The translations under genes and the position numbers were made by a program. The notes under the pieces were generated by a model that was not told where the DNA came from, ran no database searches, and worked only from the letters and a program-made list of their open reading frames with translations. DNA of 5,920 nucleotides from Burkholderiales bacterium (GTDB taxonomy: Bacteria > Pseudomonadota > Gammaproteobacteria > Burkholderiales > Burkholderiaceae_C), in NCBI GenBank assembly GCA_947474415.1, contig CANJKD010000174.1, positions 1-5,920 of the forward strand, read 5' to 3'. Below are positions 1 through 5,161 of the stretch, piece after piece. Numbering within the stretch: the stretch's first letter is position 1; every line of letters starts with the position of its first letter.

Positions 1-1
1 C

Positions 2-493
2 GCGAACGGCTCGCACGCGACACAGCGTGCAGCGTCTGCAGCCATGCCATGGTGGGGGCCACCTCCGAAGGCTTGTCAACGCAGGAACTGCGTCGAGCAA
101 GACTTCGTGGCCGAGGTGCAGAGGCTGACCGGCAAGCGTGGTGTCGATGGGGTGGTCGACAGCGTCGGCGGCAAGACGCTGGCCGGCAGCGTGAAGGTGC
201 TGGGCTGGCGCGGCTGGCTCGTGAGCGTCGGCAGCGCCGGGCGCGGTGGCTCGGCGGTGAATGCGTTCTGGCCATGGGCGCGCAACAACACGCTGCACGG
301 CGTGCGGTTCGCCACCGGGTTGCCGCTCGAATACCGGCGTGTTGATGCGCTCGTCGCCGGGTGCCTGGCGCGTGTCGCGAGCGGCGAGTTGAAGGTCGAG
401 GTCGCGAAGGAACTCGTGCTTGCCGAAGCGGCGCAGGCGCATGCCTTCATCGAAGGCCGCCATGCCCTCGGCCGGTTCGTGATGACGGCCTGA
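2..493 (+). CDS. Quinone oxidoreductase-like MDR protein, 5'-partial
   Basis: This is the C-terminal part of a medium-chain dehydrogenase/reductase of the NADPH:quinone oxidoreductase type, a cytosolic NADPH-dependent enzyme whose real substrate cannot be read from sequence. The family-like text starts near nt 92 ([14 protein letters not shown]). It continues with [11 protein letters not shown], the late Rossmann strand seen in this family, then [11 protein letters not shown], and ends with [13 protein letters not shown], the usual C-terminal strand. No zinc-ligand cysteine cluster is visible in the part present. Full family members are about 320-340 residues, so roughly half is missing on the left. 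The frame is open from nt 2. The ATG at 44 is unlikely to be a true start, because the residues after it ([15 protein letters not shown]) do not look like the family. The region before nt 92 fits poorly in this frame, so a frameshift or decay there is possible. The stop is TGA at 491-493. Family assignment is fairly sure; intactness is not. Confidence 0.75.
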   Translation, partial: ANGSHATQRAASAAMPWWGPPPKACQRRNCVEQDFVAEVQRLTGKRGVDGVVDSVGGKTLAGSVKVLGWRGWLVSVGSAGRGGSAVNAFWPWARNNTLHGVRFATGLPLEYRRVDALVAGCLARVASGELKVEVAKELVLAEAAQAHAFIEGRHALGRFVMTA

Positions 494-509
494 ACGGCAG
501 CGGCGCGCG

Positions 510-537
510 CGGACATGCGCGAACCAGCGCCGACAAT
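510..537 (+). promoter_or_regulatory. Possible ubiA promoter, leaderless type
   Basis: A -10-like hexamer GACAAT lies at 532-537, six bases before the ubiA ATG at 544. A weak -35-like CGGACA sits at 510-515, with a 16-base spacer. With normal -10 geometry the transcript would begin at or next to the ATG, so the mRNA would have little or no leader. This fits the absence of a Shine-Dalgarno sequence. The call rests on motif match only. Confidence 0.3.
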
Positions 538-543
538 CGCCGC

Positions 544-1485
544 ATGCCCAACCCCGCGCCGTCGCGCCTCGCGCTCTACCTCGACCTGATCCGCTGGAAC
601 CGGCCGGCCGGCAGTTACCTGCTGCTGTGGCCCACGCTCTCGGCGCTGTGGATCGCGGCCGGCGGCTTTCCTGGCTGGCACCTGCTGGCGGTGTTCACGC
701 TCGGCACCTTCCTGATGCGCAGCGCCGGCTGCGCCGTGAACGACGTGGCCGACCGCGACTTCGACAAGCACGTGAAGCGCACCGCGCAGCGCCCGGTGAC
801 ACGCGGTGCCGTGAGCCCGCGCGAAGCCCTGCTGCTCGGCGCCGTGCTGGCGCTGCTGGCCTTCGGGCTGGTGCTGACGACCAACGCCGCTGCGGTCGCC
901 TGGAGCTTCGCTGCGCTGGCGGTCAGCATCGCCTACCCGTTCACCAAGCGCTTCTTCGCGATGCCGCAGGCAGTGCTGGGCGTGGCCTTCAGCTTCGGCA
1001 TTCCGATGGCTTTCGCCGCCGTCAACGGCGGCGATTCGTGGATCTGGGCCGCCGTCAACGGCGGCGATTCGTGGACCTGGGCCGCTGTTCGGAGCGCCGT
1101 GCCGGCCCCGGCGTGGTGGCTGCTCCTCGGCAACCTGTTCTGGGTGCTGGCCTACGACACCGAGTACGCGATGGTCGACCGCGACGACGACCTCAGAATC
1201 GGCATCCAGACCTCGGCGATCACGCTCGGCCGCTACGACGTGGCGGGCGTGATGGCCTTTTACGCGGCCTATCTGGCGGTGTGGGCGATGGTGGGTGTTC
1301 AGCTTCAGCTCAGTGCGCCCTACTTCGCCGGCCTGATCGTGGCGGCGCTGATCTCCGGCTGGCATTTCACGCTGATTCGCAGCCGGTCACGCGACGGCTG
1401 CTTCCGGGCCTTCCGGCTCAACCACTGGCTCGGCTTCGCGGTGTTTGCTGGCGTGATGCTGCAATTTGGGTGGCGCTTCGCCTGA
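544..1485 (+). CDS. ubiA: 4-hydroxybenzoate polyprenyltransferase UbiA
   Basis: This integral inner-membrane prenyltransferase attaches the polyprenyl chain to 4-hydroxybenzoate in ubiquinone synthesis. The first Asp-rich motif is NDVADRDFD at residues 66-74. The second is [13 protein letters not shown] at 204-216, followed by [14 protein letters not shown], which matches the UbiA signature closely. These motifs bind the Mg2+-diphosphate on the cytosolic side. The N-terminus ([17 protein letters not shown]) and the late [13 protein letters not shown] are also typical. From the ATG at 544 the product is 313 residues, against about 290 for E. coli UbiA. The excess is nearly all a 22-residue insertion at 161-182, made of two copies of NGGDSW[I/T]WAAV. 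It lies between the predicted fifth and sixth membrane helices, a loop expected on the periplasmic side. The frame is open back to an ATG at 361, but that stretch overlaps the preceding gene and does not resemble UbiA. Both Asp motifs are intact, so the enzyme is probably active. Confidence 0.95.
   Translation: MPNPAPSRLALYLDLIRWNRPAGSYLLLWPTLSALWIAAGGFPGWHLLAVFTLGTFLMRSAGCAVNDVADRDFDKHVKRTAQRPVTRGAVSPREALLLGAVLALLAFGLVLTTNAAAVAWSFAALAVSIAYPFTKRFFAMPQAVLGVAFSFGIPMAFAAVNGGDSWIWAAVNGGDSWTWAAVRSAVPAPAWWLLLGNLFWVLAYDTEYAMVDRDDDLRIGIQTSAITLGRYDVAGVMAFYAAYLAVWAMVGVQLQLSAPYFAGLIVAALISGWHFTLIRSRSRDGCFRAFRLNHWLGFAVFAGVMLQFGWRFA
1015..1080 (+). repeat. 33-bp tandem duplication inside ubiA
   Basis: Two head-to-tail 33-bp units, 1015-1047 and 1048-1080, differ at one base (ATC versus ACC, giving Ile or Thr). 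Each unit encodes AAVNGGDSW[I/T]W. The next bases, GCCGCTGTT at 1081-1089, again encode AAV, so the array is anchored by three AAV triplets. The reading frame is kept. Removing 66 bp would leave [10 protein letters not shown], which looks like an uninterrupted UbiA loop. Confidence 0.95.
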
Positions 1486-1549
1486 AGTGCGCGCGCGCCC
1501 GTGAATCCGTGTCACGATTCGTTTCGCTTCGAACCCTTTTGCTCTCACC

Positions 1550-1981
1550 ATGACCCTCAAACGAATCATCCTCGCTGTGCTGGTGCTCGCCCTCGCGGTG
1601 GCCGCCTATTTCGCGTTCGTGCTCCACTGGAGCTATTCGTCCGGCGAACGCGCGGGCTGGATCCAGAAGCTGTCCGACAAGGGCTGGGTTTGCAAGACCT
1701 GGGAGGGCGAGCTTGCGCTGGTGTCGATGCCGGGCAGCGCCACGGTCGAGAAGTTTCTGTTCACCGTGTCGGACGATCAGGTCGCCGCCGAGATTGTCAA
1801 GGTGATGGGCAAGCGCGTGACGCTGCACTACGAAGAGAAGGTCGGCCTGCCGACCTCGTGCTTCGGTGAGACGCGTCACTACGTGACCAAGGTCAGCGTG
1901 GCGACCGACATCTCGCTGTCGCCCGGCGTGGTGGTGCAAGCGGCACCGGCCGGGCCGTCTGCATCGGCAGCCGCGAAATAG
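1550..1981 (+). CDS. Small membrane-anchored protein of unknown function
   Basis: This 143-residue protein has one N-terminal hydrophobic helix (residues about 5-25, IILAVLVLALAVAAYFAFV) after a basic MTLKR start. That arrangement suggests a signal anchor with the rest in the periplasm. No lipobox is seen. The soluble part contains the motifs WSYSSGERAGW (27-37), KGWVCKTWEGELALVSMPG (44-62), a phenylalanine-rich strand FLFTVSDD (69-76) and VGLPTSCFGETRHYVTKV (98-115). It has only two cysteines, C48 and C104, which could form a disulfide if exported. The tail (131-143) is low-complexity Ala/Pro/Ser. I recall similar conserved hypothetical proteins in Burkholderiales, sometimes mislabelled as 6-phosphogluconate dehydrogenase; nothing here supports that activity. 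It lies 64 bp after ubiA on the same strand. No Shine-Dalgarno is visible before the ATG. The gene is probably real, with function unknown. Confidence 0.8.
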   Translation: MTLKRIILAVLVLALAVAAYFAFVLHWSYSSGERAGWIQKLSDKGWVCKTWEGELALVSMPGSATVEKFLFTVSDDQVAAEIVKVMGKRVTLHYEEKVGLPTSCFGETRHYVTKVSVATDISLSPGVVVQAAPAGPSASAAAK

Positions 1982-1988
1982 CGGCTGC
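1967..1988 (+). terminator. GC hairpin over the stop codon, possible terminator
   Basis: GCAGCCGC (1967-1974) and GCGGCTGC (1981-1988) form a perfect 8-bp stem with a six-base loop, GAAATA, that contains most of the TAG stop of the upstream gene. No T-run follows, so it is not a classical intrinsic terminator. It lies in the 32-bp gap between convergent genes and may end transcription with Rho or protect the 3' end. Confidence 0.3.
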
Positions 1989-2013
1989 GGCCGCACGCCG
2001 CACGCTTCGCGTA

Positions 2014-3285
2014 TCAGGGATACAAGCCGCGTTCTTCGCGCGCGATCAGGATGCGCTCGCAAGCCACCGCGAAAGTGGCGGTGCGCAGGCTGACCTTGTG
2101 GCGGTCGGCCGTGTCCCAGATCTTGCGCAGCGCATCGACCATGATCTTGTCGAGCCGCAGGTTGATCTCGTCCTCGCTCCAGAAGAAGCTGCTGAAGTCT
2201 TGCACCCACTCGAAGTAGCTGACGGTCACGCCGCCGGCATTGCAGATCACGTCGGGCACGACGAGCACGCCGCGCTCGGTGAAGACGTCGTCGGCCGCCG
2301 GCAAGGTCGGGCCGTTCGCGCCTTCGAGCACGAGTCGGGCCTTGATGCGGTTCGCGCGGGCAGCGGTGATCTGGCTTTCCAGCGCGGCTGGGATCAGGAT
2401 GTCGCAGTCGACATCCCAGAAGTCTTCGTTGTCGATGCGCCCGGCGTCCTGGTAGTTGCCGATACCGCCGTCGCGCTTGAGCACCGCCATCGTGTCGGCG
2501 ATGTCGAAGCCTGCTCCGTTCACGAGCGTGCCAGTGTGGTCTTGCACCGCCACCAGCTTGGCACCGGCCTGCACGAACAGCTCGGCCGCCGAACCGCCCA
2601 CATTGCCCATGCCCTGCACCGCAATGCGCACGCCGTCGAGGTTCAGCCCGATGCGCCGCGCCGCTTCACGGCCCGTCACGAACACGCCGCGGCCGGTGGC
2701 CTTGACGCGGCCCAGCGAGCCGCCCAGGTGCAGCGGCTTGCCAGTGACGACGCCGGTGGCGGTGGAGCCGGTGTTCATCGCATAGGTGTCCATCATCCAG
2801 GCCATGATCTGGCCGTTCGTGCCCACATCGGGCGCCGGAATGTCGCGCTGCGGGCCGATGATGATGCCGATCTCGCTGGTGTAGCGGCGCGTCATGCGCT
2901 CGAGTTCCTTGATCGACAGCAGCTTCGGGTCGACCCGGATGCCGCCCTTGGCGCCGCCGTACGGCAGGTTCACCGCCGCGCACTTCACCGTCATCCAGGC
3001 GCTCAGTGCCATCACCTCTTCGAGCGTCACGTCAGGGTGGTAGCGCACGCCGCCCTTGCCGGGCCCGCGCGACAGGTTGTGCTGCACGCGGTAGCCCTCG
3101 AAGTGGGTCACGGTGCCGTTGTCGAGCTCGATCGGCACATCCACGATCAGCGCGCGCTTCGGGCGCTTCAACGTCTCTGACCAGCGCGCCAGCGGGCCCA
3201 GGTAGGGCAGCACGCGGTCGACTTGCGAGAGGTAGGTGGTCCAGGCCGACTGCTCGGTCGGGTGCACGTAGGAGAGCTGGGTCAT
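2014..3285 (-). CDS. gdhA: Glutamate dehydrogenase (Glu/Leu/Phe/Val family)
   Basis: This cytosolic enzyme interconverts glutamate and 2-oxoglutarate plus ammonia. From [10 protein letters not shown] the protein is 423 residues, the usual size for the short hexameric GDH class. The N-terminal substrate domain holds [11 protein letters not shown] (74-84; K77 in the substrate-binding position) and the family signature [14 protein letters not shown] (107-120) with catalytic K113. It also holds APDVGTNG (151-158), where D153 is the expected catalytic aspartate. The dinucleotide domain has GMGNVGG (225-231). [14 protein letters not shown] (349-362) is typical of GDH rather than leucine dehydrogenase. 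Cofactor choice (NAD or NADP) is not settled by eye. The ATG at 3285 is chosen because family similarity starts there and GAGA lies five bases upstream. The open frame extends 74 codons further, but that part covers the intergenic region and reads as non-protein. Its neighbours upstream on the same strand are proC and putA, so it may act on glutamate produced from proline. Confidence 0.93.
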   Translation of the reverse strand: MTQLSYVHPTEQSAWTTYLSQVDRVLPYLGPLARWSETLKRPKRALIVDVPIELDNGTVTHFEGYRVQHNLSRGPGKGGVRYHPDVTLEEVMALSAWMTVKCAAVNLPYGGAKGGIRVDPKLLSIKELERMTRRYTSEIGIIIGPQRDIPAPDVGTNGQIMAWMMDTYAMNTGSTATGVVTGKPLHLGGSLGRVKATGRGVFVTGREAARRIGLNLDGVRIAVQGMGNVGGSAAELFVQAGAKLVAVQDHTGTLVNGAGFDIADTMAVLKRDGGIGNYQDAGRIDNEDFWDVDCDILIPAALESQITAARANRIKARLVLEGANGPTLPAADDVFTERGVLVVPDVICNAGGVTVSYFEWVQDFSSFFWSEDEINLRLDKIMVDALRKIWDTADRHKVSLRTATFAVACERILIAREERGLYP

Positions 3286-3482
3286 GGTGGTCTCGTGGAT
3301 GTTGTGGTCATGCTCGGGCAGCGCGCAACGGGACCGCTCGTGACGCACCGTCGGCACGGCTGCTGCATGGGGCGAGACTGTAGGCCCGTGGCGTCGAAAA
3401 GTAGCGGCTGCGGCCATGCTGGCTTTGCATGATGTGTCTCGCATGCGGCATCGGCATCGAGGGCTCCCGGCGCGCCCTTCCC
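3286..3482. other. Non-coding region upstream of gdh
   Basis: These roughly 200 bases lie between the gdh start and the first repeat element and presumably carry the gdh promoter and leader on the minus strand. I saw no convincing -35/-10 pair, operator or riboswitch. The only landmark is TAGCGGCTGCGGCC at 3402-3415, an exact 14-base copy of 1979-1992 just beyond the other end of gdh. Open frames here have repetitive or composition-biased translations and are not called. Confidence 0.5.
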
Positions 3483-3575
3483 TGAGCGCCGGGCCGCCCC
3501 AAGCCAAAAGGCGACCCCGAGGGCCACGTCAGTGGGCCTCGTCGTGACCCATGGGGGTGGCCGCGTACCCGCAGC
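3483..3575. repeat. Composite intergenic repeat, long copy
   Basis: Block A (3483-3518, 36 bp, beginning TGAGCGCCGGGCCGCCCC and including AAGCCAAAAGG) and block B (3553-3575, GGGGGTGGCCGCGTACCC followed by GCAGC) are separated by 34 bp. The spacer contains an imperfect hairpin, GAGGGCCAC-GTCA-GTGGGCCTC (3519-3540, 8 of 9 pairs). The edges of A and B can also pair: GGCGACCCC (3510-3518) with GGGGTGGCC (3554-3562). Both blocks recur at 3609-3671. This resembles a dispersed GC-rich extragenic element; that it belongs to a genome-wide family is an inference. Confidence 0.85.
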
Positions 3576-3608
3576 TGGGTTCGCGGACGGTGCCGGAGAG
3601 GCGTCTTT

Positions 3609-3671
3609 TGAGCGCCGGGCCGCCCCAAGCCAAAAGGCGACCCCCCCGGGGGGTGGCCGCGTACCCGCAGC
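3609..3671. repeat. Composite intergenic repeat, short copy
   Basis: This is a second copy of the same element. Block A (3609-3644) is identical over 36 bp to 3483-3518, and block B (3649-3671) is identical over 23 bp to 3553-3575. Only four bases separate the blocks, so the internal hairpin spacer of the long copy is absent. The A/B junction forms a near-perfect palindrome at 3636-3658. The copies are in the same orientation, 126 bp apart. Confidence 0.85.
3632..3658 (-). terminator. Terminator-like hairpin after proC
   Basis: Read on the minus strand, GGCCACCCCCC (3658-3648) faces GGGGGGTCGCC (3646-3636) with 10 of 11 positions able to pair across a single central base, and then TTTT (3635-3632). 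It starts 26 bases after the proC stop at 3685. A smaller hairpin, CAGCC-GGG-GGCTG (3668-3680), lies between the two. The strong GC stem with a short T-run suggests an intrinsic terminator for the osmC-proC transcript. The T-run is only four bases and a real loop would have to open the central pairs, so strength is uncertain. Confidence 0.4.
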
Positions 3672-3684
3672 CGGGGGCTGACAT

Positions 3685-4497
3685 CTACGCGAACTCGTCA
3701 CCGAGTTCGCGTGCGCGCACCTGCGCTGCCTTCAGCGCCGCCACGAACGCCGCCTTCACGCCAGCCGATTCGAGCGCGCTGATGGCCGCATGCGTGGTGC
3801 CGCCTTTCGAGGTGACGCGCTCGCGCAGCAGCTCGGGCGCGTCGTTCGAGGCCAGCGCCAGCGCGGTCGAGCCGGCGAAGGTGGCGAGTGCGAGCCGCTT
3901 GCCCTGCTCGGCCGACAAGCCCATCTCGCAGGCCGCCTGCACCATCGCCTCAACAACGTAGAACACATAGGCCGGCCCGGAGCCCGACACGGCCGTCACG
4001 GCGTCGAGGTCGGCCTCTTGCGCGACCCACAGCGTCTGGCCCGTGGGCGCCAGCACGGCCTCGACCGAAGCGCGGTCGGTGGCGTTCACGGCGCTGCGGG
4101 CGAACAGGCCCGAGATGCCCTGGCCGATCAGCGCCGGCGTGTTCGGCATTGCGCGCACGATGCGTTCGCTGCCGGTGGCGTGGGCGATGGAATCGCTGCG
4201 GATGCCGGCCATCACGCTCAGGTGCAAGGCCTTGCCGACGTGCGCAGCGCAAGGCGCGGCCGCTTCCTGGAAGTACTGCGGCTTGACCGCCCACACCACC
4301 ATCGCAGCACTCGCCAGCGTGGCATCTACGGCGGCGAAGCTGCGCACGCCGAAGTCGGCCTGGAGCTTTTCACGCTGCGCCGCGCCGGGGTCGACGACGA
4401 TGATCGAGCCGGGCACACGGCCGCTCTTGATCAGGCCGCCAATGATGGCGCTGGCCATGTTGCCGCCGCCGATGAAGGCCAGGGTGGATGTGTTCAT
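3685..4497 (-). CDS. proC: Pyrroline-5-carboxylate reductase
   Basis: This cytosolic enzyme reduces 1-pyrroline-5-carboxylate to proline with NAD(P)H, the last step of proline synthesis. The product is 270 residues, normal for the family. The Rossmann start is LAFIGGGNMASAIIGGL (6-22). Other marks are VWAVKPQ (68-74), the conserved RAMPNTPALIGQG (115-127), VSGSGPAYVFYVVEAM (170-185) and the C-terminal P5CR signature VTSKGGTTHAAISALE (228-243). No key motif is missing. The ATG at 4497 overlaps the TGA of the upstream osmC-like gene as ATGA, and no separate Shine-Dalgarno is evident, so translation is probably coupled. The stop TAG at 3687-3685 is closely followed by the hairpins and repeat described separately. 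PutA, which makes the same intermediate during proline breakdown, is encoded two genes upstream on the same strand. Confidence 0.96.
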   Translation of the reverse strand: MNTSTLAFIGGGNMASAIIGGLIKSGRVPGSIIVVDPGAAQREKLQADFGVRSFAAVDATLASAAMVVWAVKPQYFQEAAAPCAAHVGKALHLSVMAGIRSDSIAHATGSERIVRAMPNTPALIGQGISGLFARSAVNATDRASVEAVLAPTGQTLWVAQEADLDAVTAVSGSGPAYVFYVVEAMVQAACEMGLSAEQGKRLALATFAGSTALALASNDAPELLRERVTSKGGTTHAAISALESAGVKAAFVAALKAAQVRARELGDEFA

Positions 4498-5066
4498 GGG
4501 ATCGGTTCGTCAGTCTGGAAGGGCTTCGAAGCCGAAGCCGAGGCCGCGGGCGCTCTGGCCATCGCAGCGCTGCGGGTGATGTCCAGCGAGGGCGGGTGCA
4601 CGAGGGTCTGAAAGATGACGCAGTAGCGCTCGGTCAGGCGCAGCAAGGCATCGAGCTGCTCTTCGGACGCATCGGTGTCTAGCGTGATGTGCAGCCGAAT
4701 CCTCTGCAGGCCGACCGGTACGTCCTTGGCCACGCCAAGCGTGCCGCGCACATCGAGGTCGGCTTGTGCCTCAAGCCTGGCGTCTCGCAGCGTGATGCCG
4801 AGCGCCGTGGCGACCGCGTTCAGCGTGACCCCGGCGCAAGCGACCAGCGCCTCGAGCAGCATGTCACCGGAACACGCGTTCAAGCCGTCGCCGCCACCGG
4901 TCGGGTGCAGGCCGGCCACTGCCATTCCCTTGCCTGTTTCGAGTTTGCAAGTGACGCCTTCGCCGAGGCGGCCCTGCGCGCGCAACGTGATCAGCGCGGC
5001 ATCCGCAGACTCGCGGTAGCGTGCCTTCAGCGGGGCTTGAATGGAGCGCAGTTCTTCAGCGTTCAT
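4494..5066 (-). CDS. OsmC-family peroxidase-like protein
   Basis: This is a member of the OsmC/Ohr family, small cytosolic thiol proteins of which several reduce organic hydroperoxides using a cysteine pair. From MNAEELRSIQ the product is 190 residues, longer than the roughly 140 of classical OsmC or Ohr. It resembles the longer group with an N-terminal helical stretch. GDMLLEALVACAGVTLNAV (67-85) carries the expected peroxidatic C77, and LTERYCVIFQTL (144-155) carries the expected resolving C149. C40 and C65 are extra. The tail (166-190) is Ala/Ser-rich and may be disordered. An in-frame ATG at 5144 would add 26 residues that read like non-coding sequence, so 5066 is preferred; no good Shine-Dalgarno marks either. 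The TGA overlaps the proC start codon. Substrate and oxidative-stress role are inferred from the family only. Confidence 0.88.
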   Translation of the reverse strand: MNAEELRSIQAPLKARYRESADAALITLRAQGRLGEGVTCKLETGKGMAVAGLHPTGGGDGLNACSGDMLLEALVACAGVTLNAVATALGITLRDARLEAQADLDVRGTLGVAKDVPVGLQRIRLHITLDTDASEEQLDALLRLTERYCVIFQTLVHPPSLDITRSAAMARAPAASASASKPFQTDEPIP

Positions 5067-5161
5067 GGTGAGAGTTCTGGTGCAGGTCCGAGGTGAAGCC
5101 ACAACGCGTGGCAGCTTGCCGATGATAGGCGTGCACCCTTCCAACAGCCCTCAGGCCGCTG
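5067..5161 (-). other. Gap between putA and the osmC-like gene
   Basis: This 95-bp spacer on the minus-strand transcript contains no clear terminator for putA. It has a -10-like TATCAT (5127-5122) without a well-spaced -35, and a small palindrome GGCA-AGC-TGCC (5121-5111). Whether osmC-proC has its own promoter or is read through from putA cannot be decided from sequence alone. Confidence 0.4.

Noticed and set aside
361..543. Longer N-terminus for UbiA from the ATG at 361
   Set aside because: It overlaps the oxidoreductase coding region in another frame and reads as Arg/Gly-rich non-family sequence. The ATG at 544 gives the expected UbiA N-terminus.
76..1365. A 429-codon open frame antisense to the oxidoreductase and ubiA genes
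   Set aside because: Its product is dominated by Arg, His, Ala and Gly with no domain, and it lies opposite well-supported genes. It is a typical GC-rich antisense frame.
1503..1520. Dyad GAATCCGTG-T-CACGATTC between ubiA and the small membrane protein gene
   Set aside because: It is imperfect, has a one-base centre and matches no known operator; it could be a weak regulatory dyad but nothing supports it.
2011..2023. GTATC-AGG-GATAC hairpin at the gdh stop codon
   Set aside because: The stem is only five bases and lies mostly in coding sequence, with no T-run. Likely chance.
2098..3180. A 360-codon open frame antisense to gdh
   Set aside because: His/Arg/Ala/Val-rich composition with no recognisable motif. 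The opposite strand encodes an intact glutamate dehydrogenase over the whole stretch.
3286..3507. 74-codon N-terminal extension of glutamate dehydrogenase
   Set aside because: The extension runs into the intergenic repeat and lacks similarity to [13 protein letters not shown] at 3285 is the family-like start.
3483..3671. Possible CRISPR array
   Set aside because: Only two copies, internally variable, without regular spacers or cas genes.
3282..3701. Minus-strand open frame across the repeat region with repeated [12 protein letters not shown]
   Set aside because: The protein repeat only reflects the DNA repeat, the reading extends into both neighbouring genes, and no ribosome site or domain is seen.
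3790..4611. A 273-codon open frame antisense to proC
   Set aside because: Composition-biased shadow frame with no domain; proC is intact on the other strand.
5122..5127. TATCAT on the minus strand as a promoter for the osmC-like gene
   Set aside because: No -35-like element at 16-18 bases; the nearest TTGGAA is only 11 bases away. Too weak to call as a feature.
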